This document shows positions 1 to 10,641 of a stretch of 64,000 nt of DNA, one piece after another; positions within the stretch are counted from its first letter, which is position 1; the number at the start of each line of letters is the position of its first letter. Location: assembly GCA_024276605.1 (NCBI GenBank), contig JAJRWX010000009.1, positions 149,839 through 213,838 on the forward strand. Direction: 5' to 3'. Under the pieces are notes generated by a model. The model worked only from the letters and a program-made list of their open reading frames with translations. It was not told the origin of the DNA and made no database searches. This DNA is from Planctomycetota bacterium (GTDB taxonomy: Bacteria; Planctomycetota; Phycisphaerae; UBA1845). Position numbers and translations under genes: made by a program.

Positions 1-177
1 CACATTTCCCTGCTGCATCACATAGCTAGCCTTTTGGCGATTGCCCGTTTCCAATCCCATTTTAGCCACCGGCTTAAAGCCAAATGTTTTGTCGTAAAAA
101 TGGGCAGCCTGTTTGGCATTGCCAACATAAAATTCAATGTGGTCGTACCCCTTAACGGGAAGAAAGTCATTACCCAC
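1..177 (-). CDS. hpd: 4-hydroxyphenylpyruvate dioxygenase, N-terminal part (truncated by window edge)
   Basis: Reverse strand from GTG at 177 reads MGNDFLPVKGYDHIEFYVGNAKQAAHFYDKTFGFKPVAKMGLETGNRQKASYVMQQGN, the HPPD N-terminal VOC signature; AGGAGAT RBS upstream. Confidence 0.8.
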   Translation of the reverse strand, partial: MGNDFLPVKGYDHIEFYVGNAKQAAHFYDKTFGFKPVAKMGLETGNRQKASYVMQQGNV

Positions 178-543
178 GGGATATCTCCTGTACTTCACCA
201 GTTCTAATAACACACCGCCTAACCCGGGTGAGGCGGGCTGCTCGACGGGCGATGTGCGTATTCAAAGCTTTATGGTGGTATTATATACAGTCCGGCTACC
301 CCACGCCAGAAATTGCGGGTCAGTGGCTACATAGCAGGAGTGGCTGGGAATTTTGGCATCGAATTGACAAGGCCGACGTTGCTTGCATCTTCGCCGTTGC
401 TGCGTAAGCCGTCGTTCTCCACGCAGGTGGGAACCCAGTTACATGCTGTACGCACACCGGGCTCCCGATGTACATCGGAATTGGATTACCCCTGCACAGA
501 AATGACGAAACACCTGCGCGCGAATGATAGATGTGTTCCAGTA

Positions 544-939
544 TCAGTCAAAGTAATCGGGAATTAATTCGGCCCCGATCTCGACAATAGACGCAGATAT
601 CTCTCGGGTGCGCATGATAATAATATCACGTTCAACGGCACCGGATGTTACATAACGAGGGAGTTGAATCGTTAATCTTTGACCGTGGTTCAGATGATTA
701 ACATGCAGAAAACAAATACCCGTAGGGGAGATATTGCAGATAGGTACATCGAAAAACTCGGGTGTATCGGTTTCGTCATACACGGTGATAACACCCCAAT
801 CGCGCATCAAGGATCGCTCCATTCGACGTTTGGAGGGTTTGGCCGTTTCACGCTCTTGGTCCATTCGACCAAGCAATGCTTGGACCTGCATATCCGTCAA
901 CGGAAAATTATGAGTATGAGAAGTAGATTCCATGTCCAT
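544..939 (-). CDS. PilZ-domain-like protein
   Basis: 131 aa; FFDVPICNISPTGICFLHVNHLNHGQRLTIQL resembles the PilZ core. Confidence 0.5.
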   Translation of the reverse strand: MDMESTSHTHNFPLTDMQVQALLGRMDQERETAKPSKRRMERSLMRDWGVITVYDETDTPEFFDVPICNISPTGICFLHVNHLNHGQRLTIQLPRYVTSGAVERDIIIMRTREISASIVEIGAELIPDYFD

Positions 940-1285
940 TCACCATATGCAGCCATGCGACTGCGTTTAATCAAACTTCAATGGATGGCTAGAAGTTTTC
1001 TTAGAATCCATCCAATATGAAGTATACGATTTGTAGTATTCGGAACCAACTACCGGTCAAAAGTATTTACACGCGGCGTCTCAACTCTGATATGGCCTTG
1101 ATTTTAGGACGTATAAGCTTTTTGATTATTCATGTTGCTCACCGCACAAATCATATCGTACGGTATCAGATGCAGCGGTGTTTGCATGTAAGATGCAACC
1201 AGTAGCTATCTGCTGTCGTGCGTGTCGACGAGTTAGCCGCGCTGCACTGGCCAACATCAATTCCCTGGCCGGCGAGGGGATAATC

Positions 1286-3154
1286 ATGTTTCGTTCCAAC
1301 CGCGAGGTTCCATCGAGAAAAAAAGGTGTCATCGCAATTCAAGTGATGGTGTTACTTCCTGTCATTATCGGATTTGCTGCACTGACTGTAGACGTCGGTG
1401 TCATGTACAATGCCAGGTCGGATCTTCAAACAGTCGCAGACGTCACAGCCCTGGCCACAGCAGCTGCCTTGGCTGACTATTCCGGAAATGACATGATTAC
1501 TACGGCGCGCAGTGCAGCCGACACTTACGTCACAAAAAACAAAGTTCTCGGTCGTACCATGCAACTAGACGCTTCGGATGTGGAGTTTGGCCGGGCGACC
1601 TACAACCCAGCCACAGGAAAATATGATTTCACTGTCAATAACACGATCCCGGATTCCGTTCGTATTACCGTAAGAATGACCGATGGTTCGTCCAACGGTC
1701 CACTAGGTTTGTATTTTGCCAGTGCGCTCGGTTTTACAAATGCACAGATATCCGCCAGCGCGATTGCAAGAATGGTGCCGCGTGATATCGCCATAGTGGC
1801 TGACCTCTCAGGCTCGCAGAACGATGACAGTGAATTGCGACACATCGGCATAACCGACATCAACATCTTTGACGTATGGGCGAGTATGTCAGTCACCAAT
1901 GGGGTTAATGGCATAGGCGATGGCAAGAGTGCGCCGCCTATTGGCGATCCCGCAAATCCTATCGCACCACCAGCAATCGGTCCGAGCAGTGCGGGCAATG
2001 TATTCACCGATGGCCAAGCCGCAGCAGGTAACGGTCAGGCCGGGCCAACGTGGGGATGGATGTATTACTGGGGCAACGACGTCAATGCACCGAGTTACGA
2101 TCCTGTATCTGACCCGGGATTAATAGACCTACCCCGAAACGCAACCTGGAATGATGCAAATTTGGATACATGGTTAGCGAATATCGGCTACTCACCGGAG
2201 GAAATCGCGGCATTGAACAGCCCCGCGTACGACGGGAATAGGGATTCGCAGGGCCAATATGCATGGACTAACCGCGTAGCTGTCGCGTTGGGACTTGCCA
2301 GATGGGATAGCGGCATCCCTGGGGGACTCTGGGAGTCCATACCACCAGCCGAGCGTAATGCGGGCAATGGCAATAATTGGCCTGGCAGTGGCGAGATTAC
2401 CTATCTCGTACAATATCCTTTTGAATCCGGCTCATGGAATGATTACATTTATAATTACGTTCGTAAAAATAACACACGGATGGCTGTCGCCAATGGTGAT
2501 TTCCAATACAAGTTCGGCCCCAAGACCCTGGTCAACTATCTGCTGGAAAGAAAGCCCGGCAACAACCAAACTTCAGCGCTGGCTGGCACACCGGCACAAC
2601 CACTCCAGGCGGTAAAGGATGCGGCGGGGCACATGGTTTGGTTGCTTGATTCTCTTCAAACCAACGATCAATTGTCCCTGGAAATTTACGCGACGACATC
2701 CAACCATGAGGTCGACCTTACCAATAATTTTCCAGTTGTAGGTGACCGTATCAATGCCATGCAAGCCGGTTACTACAACACCCTGACTAATATGGGGGCC
2801 GGCATCAACGAAGCGATTGCGGAATTAACGAGTAATCGCGCACGAACCATCTCAAAGAAAGTCATGATTCTATTGACCGACGGAAAGGCGAACGTTGACG
2901 CTTCTGGAAACTACTCCCAATCCGGAGGCGCAGCTCATGCGATAGCCCAAGCCCAGCTTGCCGCCTCTATGGGTATCCAGGTCTTTGCCGTCAGCGTTGG
3001 TGCGAATTCTGATCAAGCGCTCATGGCCAACATCGCTGCCATCGGGAACGGTGAGCATTTCCATGCCCAAGGCACGATAGACCAGTATAGCGTTCAATTG
3101 GAACAAATTTTTCAGGCACTTGGCGGGAAACGACCCGTTGAACTCATCCAATGA
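1286..3154 (+). CDS. TadG-like pilus-associated protein with von Willebrand factor A domain
   Basis: KKGVIAIQVMVLLPVIIGFAALTVDVGVMYNARSDLQTVADVTALA is TadE/TadG-like; DIAIVADLSGS (MIDAS) and MILLTDGKAN; GGCGAGGGG RBS before ATG 1286. Confidence 0.8.
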   Translation: MFRSNREVPSRKKGVIAIQVMVLLPVIIGFAALTVDVGVMYNARSDLQTVADVTALATAAALADYSGNDMITTARSAADTYVTKNKVLGRTMQLDASDVEFGRATYNPATGKYDFTVNNTIPDSVRITVRMTDGSSNGPLGLYFASALGFTNAQISASAIARMVPRDIAIVADLSGSQNDDSELRHIGITDINIFDVWASMSVTNGVNGIGDGKSAPPIGDPANPIAPPAIGPSSAGNVFTDGQAAAGNGQAGPTWGWMYYWGNDVNAPSYDPVSDPGLIDLPRNATWNDANLDTWLANIGYSPEEIAALNSPAYDGNRDSQGQYAWTNRVAVALGLARWDSGIPGGLWESIPPAERNAGNGNNWPGSGEITYLVQYPFESGSWNDYIYNYVRKNNTRMAVANGDFQYKFGPKTLVNYLLERKPGNNQTSALAGTPAQPLQAVKDAAGHMVWLLDSLQTNDQLSLEIYATTSNHEVDLTNNFPVVGDRINAMQAGYYNTLTNMGAGINEAIAELTSNRARTISKKVMILLTDGKANVDASGNYSQSGGAAHAIAQAQLAASMGIQVFAVSVGANSDQALMANIAAIGNGEHFHAQGTIDQYSVQLEQIFQALGGKRPVELIQ

Positions 3155-3213
3155 TATAGGCCATGAGTTCAACCATGCAGACTAGGTTAATCGGTTCATT
3201 CTGACATATATGC

Positions 3214-3252
3214 AAAACGATCGCATCCTCGTCGGAAGGATGCGATCGTTTT
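3214..3252. terminator. Rho-independent, probably bidirectional terminator
   Basis: Perfect 16-bp stem AAAACGATCGCATCCT/AGGATGCGATCGTTTT, 7-nt loop, then TT; between convergent genes. Confidence 0.9.
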
Positions 3253-3276
3253 TTCTACTTTATATTTAATCTACAA

Positions 3277-4776
3277 CTACGACTCTTTCACCGCAGCGGT
3301 GATTTCCACGAATGCTTTCTTGCCATCCGAAAAGAACATCAACGTGTTATCTTGCGCAAACAAAGGGTTCGGAATGCCCGCAAAACCCGGGCTTAAACTT
3401 CGTTTGATCACCACAACCGTTCGACACTTATCTATATCAATGATGGGCATACCAGCAATAGCTGATGTTGGATCGGTTCGGGCTACGGGATTGACCACAT
3501 CGTTGGCACCAATCACCAAAGCCACATCCACCGTATCCAACGTGGGGTTAATGACGTCCATCTCCAACAACTTATCATAGTCGATGTCAGCTTCAGCTAA
3601 TAACACATTCATATGACCCGGCATTCGACCGGCTACCGGGTGAATGCCAAATTCTACGGTCGCACCTCGTGACTCAAGCAGATTCGCTAAATCGCGCACC
3701 GCATGTTGCGCCTGAGAAACAGCCATGCCATAACCGGGAACAATGACGACACGTTGGGCACCATCAAGCATCATAGCAATTTCATCCGCCGAGGTGGACT
3801 TGATCTTGCCGGCATAAACATCATCTGCAGATGGCCCATCCGCCGTCGGTCCCATCGTGGCAAAAATGACATTGGCCAGCGATCGATTCATCGCCTTGCA
3901 CATAATGGCTGTGAGAATCAGACCCGATGCACCCACCAAAGAGCCGGCAATAATCAGCACGGTGTTGTTAATCACAAAACCGGTCGCACAAGCGGCCAAA
4001 CCGGAATAGGAGTTAAGCAGCGCAATAACCACCGGCATATCCGCGCCGCCAATAGGTATGGTAATCAATATGCCCAACACCGCAGCGGCCACAACGAGTA
4101 ACCAATACCATAGGGACGTGGTAGGGTCTGCTACTACCGCTACACATAGACCAATGGTCGCCAGGGTTACTAATATGCTAATGACATGTCGTCCAGGCAG
4201 CAGCAGTGAGTTGCTCAACCAGATTTTTTTGCCACCCCATGTGATCTTGTATTCAGCAAGTTTGACAAATGCAATCAGACTTCCTGTCAGCGTGACGGCC
4301 CCGATCAAGCCTGATAGCGAAATAGCCACAGTGAACTGGGCATGGATAGCCTCATGCCCGATCGATGCCGCACCGGCATCCGCCGCGGAAACCTTGGCTA
4401 GCGTAATAAACAATTCACCACCAGCGACGAGAAAAGATGCCGCGCCGCCAAAACCGTTAAAAATAGCCACCATCTGCGGCATACCGGTCATGGGTACTTT
4501 AACGGCGAGGACGGTACCGACGATTGACCCGACAACCAAGCCCGCAATAAGCCAAGGCCATGAGACGATACCTCCCGCCCAAAGCGTAGCCACGACAGCC
4601 AGCAACATACCGCATGCACCCATGAGGTTGCCACGAACTGCGGTACGCGGATGCGTCAAACCTTTAAGCCCACGAATAAACAGAATCGAGGCAACCAGAT
4701 AGGCAACGTTGCGAATCATCGTAACCGTTGCAGGATCTAAGGCACCCTCTATAGTTTTAACCGTTGATGGTTCCAC
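3277..4776 (-). CDS. pntB: NAD(P) transhydrogenase subunit beta
   Basis: 499 aa; multiple TM plus VIVPGYGMAVSQAQHAVRDLANLLE and FGIHPVAGRMPGHMNVLLAEA signatures. Confidence 0.95.
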   Translation of the reverse strand: MEPSTVKTIEGALDPATVTMIRNVAYLVASILFIRGLKGLTHPRTAVRGNLMGACGMLLAVVATLWAGGIVSWPWLIAGLVVGSIVGTVLAVKVPMTGMPQMVAIFNGFGGAASFLVAGGELFITLAKVSAADAGAASIGHEAIHAQFTVAISLSGLIGAVTLTGSLIAFVKLAEYKITWGGKKIWLSNSLLLPGRHVISILVTLATIGLCVAVVADPTTSLWYWLLVVAAAVLGILITIPIGGADMPVVIALLNSYSGLAACATGFVINNTVLIIAGSLVGASGLILTAIMCKAMNRSLANVIFATMGPTADGPSADDVYAGKIKSTSADEIAMMLDGAQRVVIVPGYGMAVSQAQHAVRDLANLLESRGATVEFGIHPVAGRMPGHMNVLLAEADIDYDKLLEMDVINPTLDTVDVALVIGANDVVNPVARTDPTSAIAGMPIIDIDKCRTVVVIKRSLSPGFAGIPNPLFAQDNTLMFFSDGKKAFVEITAAVKES

Positions 4777-4779
4777 GGA

Positions 4780-5064
4780 TTAGCCCTTCTTACGAAACAT
4801 GGCCAACATACGATGCGACACGAGAAACCCGCCTACAGCGTTAACTGTGGCAAGTACGACTGCGAAAAAACCCAACATAGTGGGCAACGTACCTTCACCG
4901 GCACCGGACACCACTAACGCACCGACAATGGCAATACCGGAGATCGCATTCGACCCGGACATCAACGGCGTGTGCAAGGTAGGTGGCACCTTGGTAATAA
5001 TTTCAAAGCCCACGAAAATAGCGAGCATCAAAATCGTAATGAGAGGCATCAATTCCATGAGCAT
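4780..5064 (-). CDS. pntAB: NAD(P) transhydrogenase alpha subunit, membrane part
   Basis: 94 aa, PLMSGSNAISGI motif, adjacent to pntB. Confidence 0.92.
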   Translation of the reverse strand: MLMELMPLITILMLAIFVGFEIITKVPPTLHTPLMSGSNAISGIAIVGALVVSGAGEGTLPTMLGFFAVVLATVNAVGGFLVSHRMLAMFRKKG

Positions 5065-5085
5065 TCCCTTTAATAAGTGATTAAT

Positions 5086-6276
5086 TTACGAGGTAGAAGT
5101 AGACTCTGCGACAGGTTCCATTGGCGCCATACCCAACAAATCACGAATACGCGGATGTACTACTTCTCCGTCGTGTGCCACAAGCGTTTCTCGTAGCACT
5201 TCGTTTTCCATATCCAACGCCAACGCGCTATCTTTAGTTAGCTCAGCCAGAAAAGTGGTTAGATTTTTCGAGAACATCTGACTAGCGTGAAACGGAATGG
5301 TGCTAGCCAGATTTAACGGCCCCATGATCGTGACACCATGCTCGACGACCGTCTCCCCGGGCTTGGTTAGTTCGCAGTTGCCACCCCGTTCGGATGCGAG
5401 GTCGACAATAATGGCCCCGGGCATCATATGGGTGACCATATCCGCCGTCACAAGAATCGGAGATTTTTTACCAGGTATAGCGGCCGTCGTAATGACTACG
5501 TGGCTTTCCGCCAACGTTTCAGTCATCAACTCCCGTTGTTTACGAAGGAACTCGTCGCTCATCTCCTTGGCATAACCGCCTTTGGTTTCCGCGTCGCCGG
5601 CGTCCAAGTCCATCTCGACGAATTTCGCCCCAAGACTTTCCACCTGCTCTTTCACCGCAGGCCTCACATCGTAGGCTTTGACTATCGCACCCAGTCGCCG
5701 CCCCATCGAAATCGCCTGCAACCCGGCCACCCCCACACCCATAATAAACACACGGGCCGGGGTAATGGTTCCCGCAGCCGTCATAAACATAGGGAACATG
5801 CGATTGGCAGCATCCGCGGCCATCAACACCGCCTTGTATCCGGCGATCGTGGCCATGGAGGATAGAATGTCCATGCTCTGGGCACGGGTAATACGCGGCA
5901 TCAACTCCATCGCAAACACCGTTACCTTTGCAGCAGCCAGTTTTTCCACCGCCTTAGGCTCAGACAACGGATCTAAACCGGCAATGACCACTTGCCCAGG
6001 TTTCATCAAATCAATATCAGCCTGACCGGCCTCGAGATTCGACCCCAGGCCTCTGACTTGAAATACAGCGTCAGACCATGAGAAAAGCGCCGCCCGGTCC
6101 ACGGCCAATGTGACGCCTTTCTCCTCGTAGGCACTATCAGAATACCCGGCTCTAACACCCGCGCCACGCTCTATTTGCACCTCATGACCGGCTTTTTTCA
6201 ACAAAGCTGCGGTATCAGGAACCAGCGCAACGCGTCTTTCGCCGGGAAACGTTTCGGTAGGTATACCAACCTTCAT
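5086..6276 (-). CDS. pntAA: NAD(P) transhydrogenase alpha subunit, soluble part
   Basis: MKVGIPTETFPGERRVALVPDTAALLKKAGHEV...GVGVAGLQAI...YDVRPAVKEQVESLGA. Confidence 0.95.
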   Translation of the reverse strand: MKVGIPTETFPGERRVALVPDTAALLKKAGHEVQIERGAGVRAGYSDSAYEEKGVTLAVDRAALFSWSDAVFQVRGLGSNLEAGQADIDLMKPGQVVIAGLDPLSEPKAVEKLAAAKVTVFAMELMPRITRAQSMDILSSMATIAGYKAVLMAADAANRMFPMFMTAAGTITPARVFIMGVGVAGLQAISMGRRLGAIVKAYDVRPAVKEQVESLGAKFVEMDLDAGDAETKGGYAKEMSDEFLRKQRELMTETLAESHVVITTAAIPGKKSPILVTADMVTHMMPGAIIVDLASERGGNCELTKPGETVVEHGVTIMGPLNLASTIPFHASQMFSKNLTTFLAELTKDSALALDMENEVLRETLVAHDGEVVHPRIRDLLGMAPMEPVAESTSTS

Positions 6277-6464
6277 ATGTGTTTTTCCGTCTGTACAGTG
6301 AATCCGTGGCCATCATGCCCACATAAAATGCAGGCACGCTGCGTGCCAGAAGCTTACTCCCTTCCACCAACACTGCCAAGATAAGGCCATGCTGTTCACC
6401 TCAAGCCTACTTCTAAAGCTAACTGCACACAAGCTAAGCCCGCAGCTCTATGGAAATAAATCAA

Positions 6465-6494
6465 AAGCCCGTAGGCCATAAGACCAACGGGCTT
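6465..6494 (-). terminator. Rho-independent terminator of the DUF4097-like gene
   Basis: Stem AAGCCCGT/ACGGGCTT continuing with GG/CC after one mismatch; minus-strand readout ends GGGCTTTTGATTT. Confidence 0.65.
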
Positions 6495-6543
6495 CTTGTA
6501 AGGAAGTGGGGAATCTTATTTAGTAACGACGCTAGCTATCGCC

Positions 6544-7395
6544 TCATTGGATGTTGATCCCGCCGTTGTGGGTAGTCAGATTGAGTCTGCCGCCGCCATT
6601 ACCCAGGGTACCGGATAGATGTCGCCGCGAACGATTTTTCACGTCGATAGGTAAATCACAGGAGATTCGTCCATTGTAGGTTTGAGCATCAACAAACGTA
6701 GACGCTCGGTCACCCAAAGTCACTTTCACGCTACCGTTGTGCGTCACCATCTTCCCTTGTATCTCTTGACATTTATTCAACCGGGCGCTGATCGATCCGT
6801 TGTGCGTCACCAACGTCACATCCTCACCATCATAATCAGCCTCAATTCGACCGTTGTGCGTTTTGGCGTAAAGCTTACCTTGTGCAGCTGATACAATGAT
6901 CCGCCCGTTGTGGGTCACCGTGGTGACCGATCCCTGTACGCCGGAAACTTCTATGCGACCATTGTGCGTCTCGACCTCAAGATTCAACTCCGCGGGACCG
7001 GTCATTTCAAAACTAACCTGACCTCGCCATGAATGTCTCTTTTTAGGATTCCATCGCCAACCCAAAAGCTGTCGACCTTGCTTACCCGGCTCGACAAAAA
7101 CCTCGATCGCATCGAGTGCGTTCTGCGCTTCTTCCATAGACCTGGCCCCACCCTTCAAGTGGACCTGTGCGGTCACTTGTGTAGAGTTATTCGCACCGGC
7201 ATACGTGACCCTACCATTGTGGGTCTGTACGTCCAAGGTCTGCAGCCCGTCTATGCCAACAGTAACGTTTTGTTCAGCCTCTACCCATACGGTAGACCGA
7301 CACCCGCCCCATCCGCCACTCACGATCACGCAACCGGAAGAACCCACACATACCAACAACAATAAGGTGCTACATACAGTTCGTCTCATGTTCAT
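6544..7395 (-). CDS. DUF4097-like (putative adhesin / beta-helical) protein with THNG repeats
   Basis: Signal peptide and lipobox-like CVGSSGC; recurrent THNGRI/THNGSI repeats about every 20 residues. Confidence 0.7.
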   Translation of the reverse strand: MNMRRTVCSTLLLLVCVGSSGCVIVSGGWGGCRSTVWVEAEQNVTVGIDGLQTLDVQTHNGRVTYAGANNSTQVTAQVHLKGGARSMEEAQNALDAIEVFVEPGKQGRQLLGWRWNPKKRHSWRGQVSFEMTGPAELNLEVETHNGRIEVSGVQGSVTTVTHNGRIIVSAAQGKLYAKTHNGRIEADYDGEDVTLVTHNGSISARLNKCQEIQGKMVTHNGSVKVTLGDRASTFVDAQTYNGRISCDLPIDVKNRSRRHLSGTLGNGGGRLNLTTHNGGINIQ

Positions 7396-7559
7396 TATTT
7401 GTGCTCCACATTCTGCTCATCAAGACAAGAATAGTCGAATAATCCGAACGCTACCCTCCCAGACCATGATATTCGACATAGGTTAGCCATTATTTACTAC
7501 CAATACTATAAGCTCGACGAAAATCGACAATCCAATTCCGTATCAAAGGTAACAACCCC

Positions 7560-8702
7560 TCATGCACGCAATCGGCCTAGTTTGGTACGCAGCAGTATGA
7601 GGAAAAGGGGAACACCGACAATAGCTGTAATAACGCCAATAGGCAGCGTCGCACTGCCAACATCCCGGTCCGTGATCCAGCCGGCAAGTCGCATGGTCAA
7701 CTGTGCACCCCAATCGCAAACAATAAGAAATCCACCGCCCAGCAGACCGGCTACCGGCAACAAGATGCGACAATCGCTGCCCACCAATAGCACAGCCATA
7801 TGAGGAACAACCAATCCCACGAAGCCAATCGGCCCGCAATAACCCACAACACCCGCCGTGGCCAACGTACAAAGCACCACACTCACCCCCTGTAACACCA
7901 CCACGTTGACACCACGGGTCTGAGCTAACTCTTCACCTAACCGATACTGGTTCATGGCGCGCGACATGACCATCAAACCTATCCATGCGGGCACCAACAT
8001 CGGAAGCAGCGATAATTGTTCCAATGCAGATATAGGGTCTAAGGAACCCATCATCCATCGAACGGTCGCAAACGTAACGCGCTCATCCGACACGGAAGTA
8101 ATAAACATCATCATCGCAGAACAAAATAATCCCATAGTCACACCGGCCAGGAGTAACTCATTGGACGTCAGGCGGCGCGAACCACGCACGAATACAAATA
8201 CTGCAACGACAATCAGCAATGCGCCGCCAAAAGCCGATATCGCAATCGAAGAAACCCCACACACCATAACCGTCCAGCCCAACCGTATAGCTAGCAATGC
8301 CCCCAGCGATCCGCCGTTCGCAATACCCAACGTATAAGGCGTGGCTAATGAATTGCGAAAGAGTATTTGAAAGGTCGCCCCGCACATCGCTAGGGTGATT
8401 CCAACTTGCAATGCTAGCAAAGTGCGCGGAAACCTAAGCCCAAAACCGATGTGCTTAGCCAGTGCGACAAAGCCGGCTAGCTCGTCCTCGGAAACCCGGC
8501 CATCACCATCCGTATCAACAAAAGGTCGATCTACCAGCGTCGTAGCATCGATCGGCAGACCCAACTGCGCCCGCCACGCATCCGACCAGCCAAACGAAGC
8601 AGACTCCGTTCCGATGCCCGGACTCACGATCACCAGCACAACAAGAAAAACAACACACAATGTGAGTCGAATGACAAATTTTCCACGGCTAAGTGATGTC
8701 AT
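7560..8702 (-). CDS. btuC: FecCD/BtuC-family ABC transporter permease with EF-hand insertion
   Basis: GFGLRFPRTLLALQVGITLAMCGATFQILFRNSLATPYTLGIANGGSLGA and GFVGLVVPHMAVLLVGSDCR; ATGA overlap with upstream ATPase gene. Confidence 0.85.
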   Translation of the reverse strand: MTSLSRGKFVIRLTLCVVFLVVLVIVSPGIGTESASFGWSDAWRAQLGLPIDATTLVDRPFVDTDGDGRVSEDELAGFVALAKHIGFGLRFPRTLLALQVGITLAMCGATFQILFRNSLATPYTLGIANGGSLGALLAIRLGWTVMVCGVSSIAISAFGGALLIVVAVFVFVRGSRRLTSNELLLAGVTMGLFCSAMMMFITSVSDERVTFATVRWMMGSLDPISALEQLSLLPMLVPAWIGLMVMSRAMNQYRLGEELAQTRGVNVVVLQGVSVVLCTLATAGVVGYCGPIGFVGLVVPHMAVLLVGSDCRILLPVAGLLGGGFLIVCDWGAQLTMRLAGWITDRDVGSATLPIGVITAIVGVPLFLILLRTKLGRLRA

Positions 8703-9511
8703 GACGTCGTTCCAGCATGTCGAATCGTTGGCACCACCCAAGCGGCACTTCCATCTCCCGTCGAAGCCACAGCCAGCTCAACACCATACACTTGCGAAAG
8801 CACGTCAGGCGTCACCACGCGAAGGGGCGTATCACATGCCGCTACTTTCCCGTCATGAAGAAGGAGGATACGGTCGCAGTATCGTGCCGCAAGGTTGACG
8901 TCATGCGTAACCACGACGGCGGATAGCTGACCATCATCTACTTTTTGTCGTATCATATCGAAGATAGCTATCTGATGATTCAAATCCAAACCCGTCGTCG
9001 GTTCATCAAGCAGCAATACTGCCGGTGCCTGCGCAAACGCCGCAGCCAGATGCACGCGCTGAGCTTCTCCACCGGAAAGCGTGGAAAGTCGTCGCTGAGA
9101 AAACGAGGTGATTTTCGTAGATTGCATCGCAGAGGTTGCCACCAAGCGATCCTGTTTTGACTCGAACAGCCCCAGCGTTCGATGTGGGAATCGCCCCAAC
9201 AACACCACATCTTCAACCAACATATCCACATCAACCGGTGGGTGTTGCGGCAAAAATGCAATTAACTTGGCAAGCTGCAACCTGGGCACCTGAGATAACG
9301 GTACCTCTTGCCAAAGAACATCGCCGATACGTGGTTGAAGCAGGCCGGCTAATAAGCGCAGCATCGTACTTTTGCCTGCACCGTTAGGCCCCACCAAGCC
9401 CCAGCACTGCCCCGCACAAACGTCCAGACTCACCGGCCCCAAAAACGTCGATTGAGAGGGAAAGCCAAACGAAACGTCGCGTGCCGATAATAAAGGCTGG
9501 TCACTTTTCAT
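8699..9511 (-). CDS. btuD: ABC transporter ATP-binding protein (FecE/BtuD type)
   Basis: GPNGAGKST Walker A, LSGGEAQRVHLA signature, VLLLDEPTTGLD Walker B. Confidence 0.88.
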   Translation of the reverse strand: MKSDQPLLSARDVSFGFPSQSTFLGPVSLDVCAGQCWGLVGPNGAGKSTMLRLLAGLLQPRIGDVLWQEVPLSQVPRLQLAKLIAFLPQHPPVDVDMLVEDVVLLGRFPHRTLGLFESKQDRLVATSAMQSTKITSFSQRRLSTLSGGEAQRVHLAAAFAQAPAVLLLDEPTTGLDLNHQIAIFDMIRQKVDDGQLSAVVVTHDVNLAARYCDRILLLHDGKVAACDTPLRVVTPDVLSQVYGVELAVASTGDGSAAWVVPTIRHAGTTS

Positions 9512-10478
9512 CTGAAAATAGCCCTGGATGAAGCATACGTGCTAGTTTGTCTGCTATGAGTACACACCTCGTCGAAGGGATTAGCGCATAATCGTCATCG
9601 ACAAAATAAATCCGCTGCCCGCCAACAGCCGGCAACGTCTCAAACTTATGCCACTGCGACAATAAGGCCCGACGGCGAGGCTCGTCCACATCGATCTCCG
9701 GTAACAGTTCAATAATCACCTCCGGACGACGCGACAGAATAGTCTCCATACTTACCTGTGGATATGGCGCATCCACGTCACCGAAAATATTCTCACCACC
9801 GGCTAATTCGAGTAGTTGATTCAAAAAAGTCCCCCGACCAACCGTGAGAATATCTCGCAGTCGATCGGGCTGGCGCATCACGGTCAGTAAGACCCGAGGC
9901 CTAGCAACACCCGCCATGCGCTCGCGCACGAGGTTGAGGTCTTTTTGAAATTTTTCAATAAGCTGCGTCGCTTTCTCTTCTACATTAAGCTTCGCACCCA
10001 AATCACGCATACACTTTTCGATACCTTCCAGTGAATCAGTTTCATCGTAATACGTATCAATATGCAACGTACGACACAATCTCTCCAGCGATTCATTCCG
10101 GCCACGCAACACAAGCAGGTCGGGACGTAACATGACGATACGTTCGAGGTCCGGATCCATCAGGCCGCCGACTTGTGGGCGTGAAGATAGCTCCGGCGGA
10201 AAAATACAAAACTTCCCTACGCCGACAATCCGATCACACGCACCCAGCAAACAAACAATCTCCGCAGCATTAGGTGCAATAGTCACAATGCGCCGTGGCC
10301 ATGTGTGATGATCTCCATCTGCACTATGACGAACCTTAGGCGAGACTACATCCTGACTAGCCAGCGTGGGTGATTGAGCTTGAGCAGACGCTATCAAGAG
10401 AACTACGACTGATCGCAGTAGTACATACTGACATAACACGCGCAACTCGTTAAGAAGTGACAAAAATTTATAGAACAT
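9501..10478 (-). CDS. btuF: Periplasmic substrate-binding protein (BtuF/FepB-like)
   Basis: RIVTIAPNAAEIVCLLGACDRIVGVGKFCIFP...VGGLMDPDLERIVMLRPDLLVL. Confidence 0.85.
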   Translation of the reverse strand: MFYKFLSLLNELRVLCQYVLLRSVVVLLIASAQAQSPTLASQDVVSPKVRHSADGDHHTWPRRIVTIAPNAAEIVCLLGACDRIVGVGKFCIFPPELSSRPQVGGLMDPDLERIVMLRPDLLVLRGRNESLERLCRTLHIDTYYDETDSLEGIEKCMRDLGAKLNVEEKATQLIEKFQKDLNLVRERMAGVARPRVLLTVMRQPDRLRDILTVGRGTFLNQLLELAGGENIFGDVDAPYPQVSMETILSRRPEVIIELLPEIDVDEPRRRALLSQWHKFETLPAVGGQRIYFVDDDYALIPSTRCVLIADKLARMLHPGLFSDEK

Positions 10479-10641
10479 GCTTGCATGATAAGGGAGTTGC
10501 GATCACACGTGAAGCGGACAGTCCAATAGGATACGTGACGAAAATAGCGTCGATCATGGTCATAGTTCACGGTGGAAGCCGCATGGATACTTTCGTACGG
10601 AGTCCACCAGCTCACGCCGTGCAGTTTTGGTATTGCGAATC

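Noticed and set aside
1178-1285. N-terminal 36-aa extension of the TadG-like ORF
   Set aside because: No RBS; the ATG at 1286 with GGCGAGGGG gives a standard TadG N-terminus
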